The notes: generated by a model from the sequence alone, not told the origin. A stretch of DNA of 64,000 nucleotides from Anaerolineaceae bacterium (GCA_016841525.1 JAENYZ010000001.1:558001-622000); one strand, 5' to 3'. Shown: positions 53,083 to 62,245, numbered from the stretch's first letter. Numbers and translations: made by a program.

Positions 53083-54996
53083 CTAAGGTTTCAGGGTCTT
53101 CTTGAAGAAATCAGTGATCCTGTTGTAGCAAACCACCTTGTTCTCGTACTTCTCAACACCGTGGCCTTCATTTTCAAACAGCAGGATTTCAACATCCCTT
53201 CCAATTTCCTGGAGATGATTGACCAGGTCTTCGGATTCTTCCGCCACCACTCGAGGATCATTCCGACCCTGGATCACCACCATCGGGAAATCAATATTCT
53301 CAATATAGGTCTTGGGCGATCGATCTTTGAGGAAGGCAAGATCCTCCGGGTTTTCTGGATTACCCAACGCCACATAGAAATAAGGCTTCCACGTGGGCGG
53401 GATTCGTTCAACAAATGTTTCCAAATCATAAGGTCCGAACATATCAACGGCAGCCGACCATAAATCAGGATGGCGCCCTGCCAGTGTTAATGTCATGTAA
53501 CCGCCATATGAACGTCCCACGACACCCGCACGACTGACATCCAACCGCGCATTTTCAGGTAAGACATGCTTCATTGCATGAACATGGTCCAAACGATCCT
53601 GCCCGCCCCAATCACGGTCAACATGTTTAGTAAAGTTCAAGCCGTAACCTGTGCTCCCCCGCACATTGGGGACAAAAACAGCAAAACCCTGCAATGTCAA
53701 AAACTGGATCAAGGGCATTGAAAACCAGGAAAAATCCGGGCGTTCCTGTCCTTGTGGTCCGCCGTGCAGGTAATAAACCACAGGTCGTTTGCCTTCAAAT
53801 CCCAGGTTGGGTGAAGGCATGTAAAGCCTGGAAGAAACCCGCAAGCCGTCAAAACTGGTGTAGGACAAATCCTCCCCTCGTGAAAGCAGTGACTGCGGAA
53901 TGCCCAGGATTGATTCGCGCGTATGCTGCACAATTCTGTCCCGGTCCTTACCCTCAATTGTGTAAATTTGAGTGGGTGAAACAGCTGTTGAAAATGCGAG
54001 GGCAAATGTATCACTGTCCATGTCATACTTAATCGCTTCAAGCACACCTTCTGAAAGATGACCCTTGCCGACCAAAACATTAAGCGCCCGCATCACCTTT
54101 TGCTCAGCATCATATTCAGCTTCGTATGCCCAACTGACACCGTCAATATTAAATTCCAGCAAGTAACGTCCATTTTCCAATCGTTCCAGGCCGTCAAACT
54201 CACCCATACCGCTGTGGGCTAAATCAGCAAATGGGACTTCAACAACATTATCTGGTGAATCAAAAGCTAAGTAACCCAAGCCATAAGTATCCTGGAAAAT
54301 AGCATTTGCAAACACCAAACCCTTGCCATCCTCGGTGAAAAACCCACCGCCAAAAGCAATCAGGGGGACTTCCTCGCCCTCCTCACGATCTTCCAGCGGT
54401 TTACCATAAAGCCGTTTAATTTCCCTGTCCCGTTCCCACAGGTATGTGACTGTATCGCCTACCAAATAACCTTCAACAAGAACAATGCGTGAGGCATCTT
54501 CGCTGATTGCTGCCGGGTAACCGCCGTAAGGGCTGGCATAAATCTCTTCAACTTCATTGCTGTCTAAATGGCAGAGATAAGTGCGCAGCATACCCTCTTC
54601 GCGAGATTCGGCAACAATCAGGCAAAGGTTCTTGCGAGGATCCACATCCCCAAGATGACAGCGTGTGTTCTCGAAAAAGTTATTAAAGGCAGGTTCCGGG
54701 AAACCGCCGTTGATGGGGATCATCATCGGTAGGTAATTTTCATCGCCATCCTGATCGATCATCACCAATATTTTCCCCAAATCCTTTAGAACGGCAAATG
54801 AAGCGCCGCCTATTAAATGCGGGTTTTGCAGCACAATATTTGGCGGCAGCAGCGGCTCGGGCACACTTCCGCCATGATCCATAGCATACAAACTATTATG
54901 TCCGCTGATGTTTGAAATAAAGTAAATCCGGTCTCCTACAACTTCAGGTCGTAAGAACAATCGAGCAGATAATAATGCTTCAATTCTGTAATTCAT
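53083..54996 (-). CDS. S9-family prolyl-oligopeptidase-type peptidase
   Basis: A 637-aa two-domain peptidase. The N-terminal half is a WD40-like beta-propeller (about 1-380). The C-terminal alpha/beta-hydrolase shows YYLHGGPQGQERPDFSWF (oxyanion region, about 407-424), NVRGSTGYG, the nucleophile GRSYGGYMTL (about 493-502), the Asp of VIQGRNDPRV (about 575-584) and the His of FENEGHGVEKYEN (about 605-617). The triad is complete. No signal peptide, so cytosolic degradation of short peptides is likely. AGGAGATT sits 6 bases before ATG 54996. Confidence 0.93.
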   Translation of the reverse strand: MNYRIEALLSARLFLRPEVVGDRIYFISNISGHNSLYAMDHGGSVPEPLLPPNIVLQNPHLIGGASFAVLKDLGKILVMIDQDGDENYLPMMIPINGGFPEPAFNNFFENTRCHLGDVDPRKNLCLIVAESREEGMLRTYLCHLDSNEVEEIYASPYGGYPAAISEDASRIVLVEGYLVGDTVTYLWERDREIKRLYGKPLEDREEGEEVPLIAFGGGFFTEDGKGLVFANAIFQDTYGLGYLAFDSPDNVVEVPFADLAHSGMGEFDGLERLENGRYLLEFNIDGVSWAYEAEYDAEQKVMRALNVLVGKGHLSEGVLEAIKYDMDSDTFALAFSTAVSPTQIYTIEGKDRDRIVQHTRESILGIPQSLLSRGEDLSYTSFDGLRVSSRLYMPSPNLGFEGKRPVVYYLHGGPQGQERPDFSWFSMPLIQFLTLQGFAVFVPNVRGSTGYGLNFTKHVDRDWGGQDRLDHVHAMKHVLPENARLDVSRAGVVGRSYGGYMTLTLAGRHPDLWSAAVDMFGPYDLETFVERIPPTWKPYFYVALGNPENPEDLAFLKDRSPKTYIENIDFPMVVIQGRNDPRVVAEESEDLVNHLQEIGRDVEILLFENEGHGVEKYENKVVCYNRITDFFKKTLKP

Positions 54997-55008
54997 TTAT
55001 ACAATCTC

Positions 55009-55278
55009 CTATTCATTTTCTAAATCAACCAGGCTCAGCCAATAAACAAGTGCCAACAATAATAAGGATCCTAAAATTCCCATACCGAGGTGAATCGTGC
55101 CAAGGTCAAGAAATTCAATTCCCAGTAAGCCTGCCAGGAAATGACCAGCAAAAAAGCCAATAAGGCTAAAGACCAGATACAAAACCAGACGGCCCAAGCT
55201 TCCACCCCGCCACACATGCAAAAGACTGCCAAACATCATCGCAATAAAAAATGAGAACACTACAGCTGGAAAAGTCAT
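55009..55278 (-). CDS. Small three-segment membrane protein
   Basis: An 89-aa hydrophobic protein with three membrane segments (about 4-22, 28-52, 60-83) and an acidic C-terminus (LVDLENE). AAGGAGTAAGGATCA precedes ATG 55278, and it lies 36 bases after mnmA and 12 bases before the S9 peptidase, so it is a genuine operon member. Unrecognised; it resembles in size the GlsB/YeaQ-type membrane proteins but lacks their Gly-rich signature. Confidence 0.75.
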   Translation of the reverse strand: MTFPAVVFSFFIAMMFGSLLHVWRGGSLGRLVLYLVFSLIGFFAGHFLAGLLGIEFLDLGTIHLGMGILGSLLLLALVYWLSLVDLENE

Positions 55279-55314
55279 TGATCCTTACTCCTTCATTTCT
55301 TTACACTAAGCAGC

Positions 55315-56391
55315 TCAAGCAAAATGCTTGATAATGCCGCCGCCCAGGCATTCCTCACCCCGATATAAGACCGCAACTTGCCCGGGTGTAATCCCGCGTA
55401 AGGGGTTCTTGAATTCTAATCGAAATTCGGTATCTGTGACCATGGCTAAGATCGCTTCTTGCGGCTTAGCACGATATCGAATCATCACCTCAAATACCTG
55501 ACCCGGCTCGGGCGCTTCACCTGAAATCCAGCGAGGCTGTACCCCAATTAATCCGTTTTTGCCCGTTTGTTCAGCAAAGCCGACGATCAATCGATTCTTT
55601 TCAACATCTTTATCAATCACATAATAAGGCTCTGCAGCAGCGATACGAATACCTTTTCTCTGACCAATGGTATACAATGCCAAACCTTCATGCTGTCCTA
55701 AAACATTTCCATGGGGGTCAACAATCTCTCCCTGTTCGTAGGACTCTGGCGCATAACGCTGCAAGAAGTCACGATAATCCACACTGCCTAAAAAACATAA
55801 ATCCTGGCTGTCCTGACGCTCCGCCACTGGCAATGACATTGCTTGTGCCTGCGCGCGCACGCTATCCTTAGTCATATCCCCCAACGGAAGCAGGCTGTGA
55901 CTGAGTTGATATTGAGAGAGCATCGAAAGAACATAAGACTGGTCCTTTGATCGGTCAACCCCTCGTAAAAGCCGCACTTTGCCAGGGGAAAACTGCTCAA
56001 TGCGGGCATAGTGACCGGTAGCAAAGAAATTTGCTCCCTGCGCCATGGCATAAGCTTGCAAAATACCCCATTTCACCTGGGGATTACAAAACAAGCAGGG
56101 ATTGGGTGTCAGTCCATTTAAATATTCACTTAAGAATTTTTGAACAACGGATTGGTAAAACTTTTCTCGAATATCGAGCAGCACAAAGGAGATACCAAGG
56201 GCATTTGCAGAAGTTTCAGCAAGTTTTTCAGGTGCGGGCAAATCTTCGATCGCCGCTTGCCATTTTGGATCCTTCCAGGTATGCATATGAATGCCTGTTA
56301 CAGCGTATCCTTGCGCTAATAATTTAGCGACAGCGACAGCGCTGTCCACACCCCCGCTCATTGCCACAAAAACATGCTGTTTTGCATCCAT
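55315..56391 (-). CDS. mnmA: tRNA 2-thiouridine(34) synthase MnmA
   Basis: A 358-aa ATP-pyrophosphatase that thiolates U34 of tRNA Glu/Gln/Lys. PP-loop MSGGVDSAVAVAKLL (11-25); catalytic Cys in GLTPNPCLFCNPQVKWG (about 94-110); FFATGHYARIE; second Cys in AERQDSQDLCFLG (about 186-198); IGQRKGIRIA and the C-terminal beta domain. Both sulphur-relay cysteines are present. ATG 56391 has no ribosome site; a TAAAAT box on the minus strand ends 7 bases upstream (56399-56404), consistent with a leaderless mRNA. First gene of a five-gene minus-strand operon. Confidence 0.95.
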   Translation of the reverse strand: MDAKQHVFVAMSGGVDSAVAVAKLLAQGYAVTGIHMHTWKDPKWQAAIEDLPAPEKLAETSANALGISFVLLDIREKFYQSVVQKFLSEYLNGLTPNPCLFCNPQVKWGILQAYAMAQGANFFATGHYARIEQFSPGKVRLLRGVDRSKDQSYVLSMLSQYQLSHSLLPLGDMTKDSVRAQAQAMSLPVAERQDSQDLCFLGSVDYRDFLQRYAPESYEQGEIVDPHGNVLGQHEGLALYTIGQRKGIRIAAAEPYYVIDKDVEKNRLIVGFAEQTGKNGLIGVQPRWISGEAPEPGQVFEVMIRYRAKPQEAILAMVTDTEFRLEFKNPLRGITPGQVAVLYRGEECLGGGIIKHFA

Positions 56392-56398
56392 GCAGTCT

Positions 56399-56404
56399 AT
56401 TTTA
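56399..56404 (-). promoter_or_regulatory. TAAAAT -10 box seven bases before the mnmA start
   Basis: On the minus strand, TAAAAT then a 7-base gap then ATG. No Shine-Dalgarno sequence lies between. -35 unclear. Confidence 0.35.
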
Positions 56405-56425
56405 CCTTATCCATCCCTGTTTGCC

Positions 56426-56434
56426 TGCTATAAT
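56426..56434 (+). promoter_or_regulatory. Extended -10 promoter TGCTATAAT for the TatD gene
   Basis: TGC plus perfect TATAAT lies 35 bases before ATG 56470, on the opposite strand to the mnmA box. Confidence 0.5.
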
Positions 56435-56469
56435 TAAGCGGCAGTTATGCTTCCAAAAAGGAATATTTT

Positions 56470-57282
56470 ATGACCTATTTTACAGACACCCATTGTCACA
56501 TTGATTTTGACCGTTTCGACAAAGATCGAGTAGAAGTCCTCATTAGAGCCTGGGACGCTGGCCTGGTTTGGATCCTGAACCCTGGAATCGACATTGAGAC
56601 GAGCAAGGCAGCCATTGACTTATCAAAAAGCAATCCCGGAAAAATTAATGCAGCAGTCGGAATCCATCCGAATTACGGTAAGACCTGGTCTGCAGAAATG
56701 CTTGAAGAATTACGGGAATTATCCACAGAACCAGAGGTTGTCGCCATCGGCGAAATCGGCCTGGATTATTACCGTGAGCACACACCGCATGACCAGCAGC
56801 GAAAGATGTTTGAAGCGCAATTATCTTTGGCTGAAGAAAGAAAACTGCCGATTGTGATCCACAATCGTGAATCCACGCAAGACATATTAAACATTCTGAG
56901 AATCTGGGTCGAGGGCTTAAGGCAGTCAAACAATCCACTAGCCAGCCATCCTGGTGTGCTTCACAGCTTCAGTGCAGACCTTGAAACTGCAATCAACGCT
57001 GTCAAGTTGAATTTTTTCATTGGGATTTCTGGCCCGGTCACCTTCACCAATGCCCCCGATCGAAAAGCAATAACTGCCGAAATTCCACTTGAACACCTGC
57101 TGCTTGAAACGGATGCCCCTTTTCTTGCCCCACATCCGCATCGCGGGAAACGCAATGAGCCTGCTTTTATCCCATTGATTGCTGAAGAAATTGCGCGCTT
57201 ACATAAAACCAGCGTTGTAAATGTTGCTGAAACAACCTTTCGTAACGCGATGAGACTTTTCAAACCAGCACTTATTACATAA
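56470..57282 (+). CDS. TatD-family metal-dependent DNase
   Basis: A 270-aa TIM-barrel hydrolase. The N-terminal metal motif DTHCHIDFDRF (5-15), AVGIHPNYG (about 61-69), AIGEIGLDYY (about 92-101, metal Glu), LPIVIHNRES (about 126-135), HSFSADLE (His ligand) and LLLETDAPFLAPHPHRGKRN (about 214-233) cover all TatD signatures. Family members act as 3'-5' exonucleases or D-aminoacyl-tRNA deacylases. It has AAGGAATATTTT before ATG 56470 and stands alone between mnmA and the response regulators. Confidence 0.92.
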   Translation: MTYFTDTHCHIDFDRFDKDRVEVLIRAWDAGLVWILNPGIDIETSKAAIDLSKSNPGKINAAVGIHPNYGKTWSAEMLEELRELSTEPEVVAIGEIGLDYYREHTPHDQQRKMFEAQLSLAEERKLPIVIHNRESTQDILNILRIWVEGLRQSNNPLASHPGVLHSFSADLETAINAVKLNFFIGISGPVTFTNAPDRKAITAEIPLEHLLLETDAPFLAPHPHRGKRNEPAFIPLIAEEIARLHKTSVVNVAETTFRNAMRLFKPALIT

Positions 57283-57290
57283 TATAAAAA

Positions 57291-57322
57291 TAGCATGGTG
57301 CAGGGAATACCATGCTGTTTTT
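57291..57322. terminator. Bidirectional terminator between TatD and response-regulator genes
   Basis: AGCATGGT/ACCATGCT stem flanked by A- and T-rich arms (AAAAAT on the left, GTTTTTA on the right). Confidence 0.8.
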
Positions 57323-57356
57323 ATCGATTTAAATTTGATTTGATAAATTCTATAGA

Positions 57357-58022
57357 TTAACTGTATCCATCGATATATTCTTTCAAACTATGTGCCACAG
57401 CATAAGCTGCCGCCTCTGCGCGATTGCTGACACTGAGTTTTGAAAGAATGCTGCTCACGTAATTTCTCACCGTGCCTTCGCCTAAAAACAGCGCTTCGGC
57501 AATTTCACGATTGGTCTTTCCCTCAGAAACCAGCGCGAGTACGTGCTTTTCTTGCTGACTCAGGTTCGCAAAAGCCGCTGCTTCTTCTTCTTTCACTGCA
57601 CGGCGAACCTCCTGGAAAACACGTTGTGTTACTGCGGGGTCCAATAAAGCCTCGCCGCGACACGCCGCTTCGATAGCTGCAATCAAGCCTTCTGCGCCAA
57701 TTTGCTTAAGGACATAGCCGCTTGCCCCAGCACGAATCGCTGAGAAAAGCATATCATCCTCCGCATAAGAAGTCAGTATAACCACGCGCACGTCCGGCCA
57801 GCGCTTCGTGATCTCTTCCGTGGCATCAATACCAGAAGGACCTGGCAAGCGAATATCCATCAATACAGCATCCGGATGGTATTTTTCCACCATCTCAACA
57901 GCTTCAGTTGCCGTTCCCGCTTCTGCAACAACCTCAAACTTGTCGTTGTGTTCCAGCAAAGACTTCAAGCCAATTCGAACAACTTCGTGATCGTCTACCA
58001 ATAAAATCTTCTTTTTTGTCAT
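57357..58022 (-). CDS. NarL/FixJ-type response regulator
   Basis: A 221-aa two-domain regulator. Receiver (about 1-120): acidic pair in ILLVDDHEVVRIGLKSLL, phospho-acceptor Asp in AVLMDIRLPGPSGID (about 55), Thr in VVILTSYAEDD and Lys in GASGYVLKQIGAEGL. LuxR-type HTH (about 155-215): LSQQEKHVLALVSEGKTNRE, IAEALFLGEGTVRNYVSSIL. No histidine kinase is adjacent. It starts 14 bases after the stop of the OmpR-type regulator, so the two are co-expressed. Confidence 0.93.
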   Translation of the reverse strand: MTKKKILLVDDHEVVRIGLKSLLEHNDKFEVVAEAGTATEAVEMVEKYHPDAVLMDIRLPGPSGIDATEEITKRWPDVRVVILTSYAEDDMLFSAIRAGASGYVLKQIGAEGLIAAIEAACRGEALLDPAVTQRVFQEVRRAVKEEEAAAFANLSQQEKHVLALVSEGKTNREIAEALFLGEGTVRNYVSSILSKLSVSNRAEAAAYAVAHSLKEYIDGYS

Positions 58023-58036
58023 TCCTTTGCCCTTCT

Positions 58037-58762
58037 TTAAGGGGTTTCTTCTCGCTTATAATCCACAAAGCGATAGCCAACACCTCGTTCTGTGAGGATA
58101 TATTTTGGATCCGACGGATCCTCTTCGATCTTCTTGCGTAAATAATTGATATAAAGTCGCACATAATGGGGTTCGTCCCTGTATTCATAACCCCAAACTT
58201 TGGTTAATATCTGATCGTGTGTCAGCACCCAGCCGGCATTCTGTACAAGATGGTACAGCAGGCGATATTCTGTTGGGCGCAATTTGACTAATTCGTCGTC
58301 AACCCACACTTCTCGTTTGCCAAAATCAATTTTGAGGCGGTCATCAACTTCAATCACACCTTCGTCTTCTTCTTCAAATGTTGATCCTCTTCGAAGAACA
58401 GCCTTTACACGGCTTACGAGCTCCCTTGGGCTGAATGGTTTTGTGACATAGTCATCCGCCCCCAATTCCAGTCCTTTGACTTTATCATCTTCTTCACCTT
58501 TTGCTGTCAGCATGATCACTGGCACCTGGCTGATCTCTCGTATCATCCGTAAAACTTCAAAGCCGTCAATATCCGGCATCATGACATCTAAAAGGATCAG
58601 ATCTGGCAGAGAATCCCGCAGCCTGTCCAGTGCTTCAGTGCCATTAAAAGCTTCAATCACTTCAAATCCATCCTGCTCAAGGTTAAGACGGATGAAGCCA
58701 ACCATACGGCGTTCATCGTCCACGACCAATATTCGATATTTTCGTGATGTCGTATCAAACAT
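58037..58762 (-). CDS. OmpR/PhoB-type response regulator
   Basis: A 241-aa regulator. Receiver (about 8-125): [20 protein letters not shown], Asp in [17 protein letters not shown], Thr in [13 protein letters not shown] and Lys in [20 protein letters not shown]. Winged-helix DNA-binding domain (about 145-235): [61 protein letters not shown]. It is 24 bases downstream of the PP2C gene; no sensor kinase is present, so a distant or non-histidine kinase must supply the signal. Confidence 0.95.
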   Translation of the reverse strand: MFDTTSRKYRILVVDDERRMVGFIRLNLEQDGFEVIEAFNGTEALDRLRDSLPDLILLDVMMPDIDGFEVLRMIREISQVPVIMLTAKGEEDDKVKGLELGADDYVTKPFSPRELVSRVKAVLRRGSTFEEEDEGVIEVDDRLKIDFGKREVWVDDELVKLRPTEYRLLYHLVQNAGWVLTHDQILTKVWGYEYRDEPHYVRLYINYLRKKIEEDPSDPKYILTERGVGYRFVDYKREETP

Positions 58763-58786
58763 AATTTCTCCTGAATTCTCCTTTTA

Positions 58787-59680
58787 TTAGATTAGCCTTT
58801 CAACCAGGACCACACTGATATTGTCTGGTCCGCCAGATTCATTTGCGGCGTCGACCAGACTGCAAACGCTCTTCTCAAAATTCAAATGTCTATCATTTAA
58901 TATTTCACTCATTTCATTCTCTTCTAGGACGCCCCATAATCCATCAGAGCAAATCAACAAACGTTCACCTTTTTTGAGGATCAAATGATCGATATCTGCT
59001 TCAAAGGGATCATTCTGTCCCAAAGCCCGGTACAAAACATTCCTTTGAGGATGAAAACTTGCCTCATTTTCTGTTATTTCACCCAGGTCAATCAGACGCT
59101 TCACCAGGGAATGATCCTTTGTTTTGAGAGTCAATTGCCCTTTAAGCCCAATCACATATAAGCGGCAGTCCCCAACATGAGCAAAAAACAATCGGTCACC
59201 TAAAATCAGTACAAGTGTGAGTGTTGTCCCCCCACCAGGAACCCTTTGGCTGATTAATTTCTGCGCAGCACCAACTGCATTGGTTAGATGCTGCCTTACT
59301 TCTTCGTCGGTGAAATTTTTCCGATCATACACAAAATCGTAGTAAAAGTTTTCCATTAAGTAGCGGGTTGCTGCTTGTGCGGCTAAACTGCTGGCGATCT
59401 CCCCGCTTTGATGCCCACCCATCCCATCTGCAACGAGATAAATGCCAAAAGACATCGGGGAATCAAAACCATCGATAAGGTTATTGAGGGTAAAAATCGT
59501 GTCTTCGTTATGCGTCCGTGCTCTACCAATCGATTGACAGCTTGCAACCCTGAAAACGGTTTTGGTTTTAGGTTCTGAAATAGCTGTGACATCCTCGAAA
59601 TCATCTGCATGGGGTAAGGATTCGCCCCTAGCGACACCCTCATTTTTTTCTGAAAATAACGATTTGAAGAACTCAAACAC
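58787..59680 (-). CDS. PP2C-family Ser/Thr protein phosphatase
   Basis: A 297-aa PPM phosphatase. The first about 45 residues are an extra N-terminal segment before the catalytic domain. Metal-binding motifs: SIGRARTHNEDTIF (about 49-62), LVADGMGGHQSGEIASSLAA (about 83-102), LFFAHVGDCRLYVI, LLICSDGLWGVLEENEM and GGPDNISVVLVE (about 283-294). Catalytic Asp residues are intact; no transmembrane segment. Positioned upstream of two response regulators and divergent from a Ser/Thr kinase, so it likely reverses that kinase's action. Confidence 0.93.
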   Translation of the reverse strand: MFEFFKSLFSEKNEGVARGESLPHADDFEDVTAISEPKTKTVFRVASCQSIGRARTHNEDTIFTLNNLIDGFDSPMSFGIYLVADGMGGHQSGEIASSLAAQAATRYLMENFYYDFVYDRKNFTDEEVRQHLTNAVGAAQKLISQRVPGGGTTLTLVLILGDRLFFAHVGDCRLYVIGLKGQLTLKTKDHSLVKRLIDLGEITENEASFHPQRNVLYRALGQNDPFEADIDHLILKKGERLLICSDGLWGVLEENEMSEILNDRHLNFEKSVCSLVDAANESGGPDNISVVLVERLI

Positions 59681-59782
59681 AGCTTTTTTGCTCCAAAATA
59701 AACTTATCGATCAAATTCATTTTACTGGAAAAGGTCATACGGATGAAATCCGCGAATGGCACATATTCCGTAACAAATAAAT

Positions 59783-60283
59783 TTATTGATCGACATCTTC
59801 CTCAATTGTGGTTAAGAAGTCTCCGGCTGACCATCCATTCCGTGTTTGATCATAAGGTGCCTCAAGATGCCACCATGTATAACCATCTACCTCAACGGGT
59901 CCGTCGATAACCAGAAACACCTCTGAGTCCATTGCTGTAAAATTCACCTGGCTTGCTAAACCAGGTTCAGAACGCATTCGCAGTCCTGCGCCATCGGTTC
60001 CAGAAACCTGAACGTAAGCGCCCACGCCAATCACGCCCTCAGGTAAAAAGAAAATCGTTGTTGGTGTTGGTGAGGGAACCATTGTTGGCGGTACCGGGCT
60101 TGGGGTTAAGGTTGGTGCGGGTATGATTGTTACGATTGGGGTTGCATTTGCTGCAGGTGATTGGTTTCGTCCCAAAAAAATAACCGCCATCGCAGCAAGG
60201 ACCAATCCCGCGATAAGGATGATGCTGGTTAATAATGTAACCGGGTTCCATAATGCTTTTAAGCTAAATTTACCCATTAGCAA
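59783..60283 (-). CDS. Membrane-anchored SH3-type domain protein
   Basis: A 166-aa protein. A short cytosolic start (MLMGKFSLKALW) leads to one membrane segment (about 16-38), a Pro/Thr linker (about 45-75) and a C-terminal bacterial SH3 domain (about 85-155; VGAYVQVSGTDGAGLRMRSE ... YTWWHLEAPYDQTRNGWSAG). Bacterial SH3 domains often bind wall peptides. It begins 143 bases from the kinase start, in divergent orientation, and lies 102 bases upstream of the PP2C gene. It may supply a wall-sensing element for a kinase that itself lacks an outer domain; that is inference. Confidence 0.8.
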   Translation of the reverse strand: MLMGKFSLKALWNPVTLLTSIILIAGLVLAAMAVIFLGRNQSPAANATPIVTIIPAPTLTPSPVPPTMVPSPTPTTIFFLPEGVIGVGAYVQVSGTDGAGLRMRSEPGLASQVNFTAMDSEVFLVIDGPVEVDGYTWWHLEAPYDQTRNGWSAGDFLTTIEEDVDQ

Positions 60284-60400
60284 ATTCCAAATCCTATAAT
60301 CTTTGACTTTGGTAATTATAGCCCATCCTGGTTGTTGTTGAAAATTCTAAAATATTTTTTGGATATTTTATAAAGGTGGATTAATTGTTAAGACCCTCTA

Positions 60401-60409
60401 TGTTATAAT
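60401..60409 (+). promoter_or_regulatory. Extended -10 promoter TGTTATAAT for the kinase operon
   Basis: TGT plus perfect TATAAT, 18-24 bases before the possible kinase starts. No -35 at the right distance. Confidence 0.5.
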
Positions 60410-60426
60410 CAGTTCAGGAAAAACGC

Positions 60427-61503
60427 TTGATTATGGAAGAAAATGCCTTACTGAACAACCGCTATCGTTTGTTACAGCCCCTTGGCTCCGGGGGGATGGC
60501 TGTCGTGTATAAAGCTCTCGATGAAATGCTTGAAAGGACTGTGGCGGTAAAAATCTTACGCGAAGATTACACAAACGACCGTGATTTTCGTGAACAATTC
60601 AAGCAAGAAGCAAAGGCAGCAGCAAATCTCTCACATCCAAATATCGTGACCGTTCATGACTTCGGTTTGGATGAGTCCCAGGTTTTCATCGTGATCGAAT
60701 ACATTGATGGCACTGATCTCAAATCCCTGATTCGTGAAAAAAAGCGTTTCAGTATTGAAGATACGGTGAGTTTGATGACTCAAGCCTGTGCTGGCATTGG
60801 TTACGCACACCGTGCAGGTTTGGTTCATTGCGATGTCAAACCACACAATATGCTCGTTTCAAATGATTTCCGTCTCAAGGTTACTGATTTTGGGATTGCA
60901 CGGGCTCTGGCAACCATCCATCCTGATGAAAAAAGCGACGTCGTCTGGGGATCTCCCCATTATTTCTCACCTGAGCAGGCTGCTGGACAAGCGCCGTCAC
61001 CAGCTTCAGATGTTTATTCGTTAGGTGTCATACTATACGAAATGTTAACTGGTCAGCTTCCTTTTGAAGCCAGCGAATCAACTGAATTAGCAAGATTGCA
61101 TCGCATTCAGGAACCCATTCCACCACGGCGAATTAACCCAAGCATCCCTGAAGCCCTTGAAGAAATAACGCTAAAAGTCCTCTCAAAAGAACCCTCTGCC
61201 CGATACCGAACAGCAGACCAATTGGGACGTGTCCTGTTATCTTTTGGCAGTATCAACCAAGAGAAAACGGGACCCATTGTGCTCCCACAAGCTAACAAAA
61301 CCAATAATGACTATCAAGCTGCTGTCAAACCGAAAACAGACACATTTTACAGCACTGAGGAAGAGGAAGCCGAACCAGAAGAGCTGATCGAAGAAGTTGG
61401 ATCCATTGATTGGGTCACATGGATCCTTGGCTTATTAGCATTCACCGCTGTTTTTGGTTTAATCCCTTTCTGGCTTTATATTTACTTCTCGATCAACCCA
61501 TAA
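60427..61503 (+). CDS. Membrane-bound Ser/Thr protein kinase (PknB/PrkC-like, non-RD, no PASTA)
   Basis: A 358-aa Hanks-type kinase. Gly-loop LGSGGMAVVYKALDEMLE, Lys in TVAVKILREDY (about 41), catalytic loop AGLVHCDVKPHNMLV (HCD instead of HRD), DFGIARAL and GSPHYFSPEQAAGQ. The catalytic Asp and Asn are intact; the missing Arg makes it a non-RD kinase. A linker with a Glu-rich stretch (EEEEAEPEELIEEVG) precedes a C-terminal membrane segment (about 330-355). Nothing extends outside, unlike PrkC. TTG 60427 has the better ribosome spacing (AGGA), ATG 60433 is the alternative. It is followed 19 bases later by rpe. Confidence 0.92.
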   Translation: MIMEENALLNNRYRLLQPLGSGGMAVVYKALDEMLERTVAVKILREDYTNDRDFREQFKQEAKAAANLSHPNIVTVHDFGLDESQVFIVIEYIDGTDLKSLIREKKRFSIEDTVSLMTQACAGIGYAHRAGLVHCDVKPHNMLVSNDFRLKVTDFGIARALATIHPDEKSDVVWGSPHYFSPEQAAGQAPSPASDVYSLGVILYEMLTGQLPFEASESTELARLHRIQEPIPPRRINPSIPEALEEITLKVLSKEPSARYRTADQLGRVLLSFGSINQEKTGPIVLPQANKTNNDYQAAVKPKTDTFYSTEEEEAEPEELIEEVGSIDWVTWILGLLAFTAVFGLIPFWLYIYFSINP

Positions 61504-61522
61504 CTTTCGATAAAGGAAAACA

Positions 61523-62185
61523 ATGTCAATCATTATCGCCCCATCCATTCTCTCTGCAGACTTAACCCGCCTGGGAGAACAGGTGAAACAAGCCGAAGAA
61601 GGTGGTGCGGATTGGATCCACGTGGATGTGATGGACGGACGTTTTGTTCCCAATATCACCTTTGGACCCAATGTCGTCAAAGCTGTAAGACGATCAACCA
61701 ATCTGCCGATTGATGTCCATTTGATGATTGTCGAACCCGAGAAACACTTGCAAGCCTTTGCTGATGCGGGTACAAATCATATCACTGTTCATTACGAGAC
61801 CTGTCCCCATATTCATCGCACCCTTCAAACCATCCAGGAATTGGGTATGTCCCCGGGAATCGTGATCAATCCGGGAACCCCGGTCGACACACTCATTGAG
61901 TTAACAGCATATGTCAATAAAGTGTTGATTATGACAGTTAACCCAGGGTTCGGTGGACAATCCTTTATTGAATCGATGGTCGACAAGATTCGCCGAACAA
62001 AGCATTTACTTGACACAAGCGGTTCGAAGGCGAGCATCCAGGTTGATGGCGGTATCAGCAGCAAAACGATCAAAGCCTGTTACGATGCTGGGGCAAGGAA
62101 TTTTATTGCCGGGTCTGCAATATTTGGACACGAAGACGGCATTGCTGCAGGAATTGCAGCACTGCGAAATGCATTGAATTTGTAG
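61523..62185 (+). CDS. rpe: Ribulose-phosphate 3-epimerase
   Basis: A 220-aa TIM-barrel enzyme interconverting ribulose 5-phosphate and xylulose 5-phosphate. Motifs: IAPSILSADLTRLGEQV (5-21), WIHVDVMDGRFVPNITFGP (about 31-49, catalytic Asp and metal His), DVHLMIVEPE (about 66-75), MTVNPGFGGQSFIE (about 138-151) and QVDGGISSKTI (about 173-183, second catalytic Asp). Length normal, all residues intact. Co-transcribed with the kinase. Confidence 0.96.
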   Translation: MSIIIAPSILSADLTRLGEQVKQAEEGGADWIHVDVMDGRFVPNITFGPNVVKAVRRSTNLPIDVHLMIVEPEKHLQAFADAGTNHITVHYETCPHIHRTLQTIQELGMSPGIVINPGTPVDTLIELTAYVNKVLIMTVNPGFGGQSFIESMVDKIRRTKHLLDTSGSKASIQVDGGISSKTIKACYDAGARNFIAGSAIFGHEDGIAAGIAALRNALNL

Positions 62186-62197
62186 CCCTTAAAAGGA

Positions 62198-62226
62198 AAA
62201 ATCGCGGCATAAAACCGCGACTTTAG
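62198..62226. terminator. Bidirectional terminator between rpe and rpmB
   Basis: TCGCGG/CCGCGA stem with a 7-base loop. AAAAA lies to the left (a T-run for the minus strand), giving rpmB a good terminator. Confidence 0.75.
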
Positions 62227-62245
62227 CCTTCTAAAAGTGTTATAA

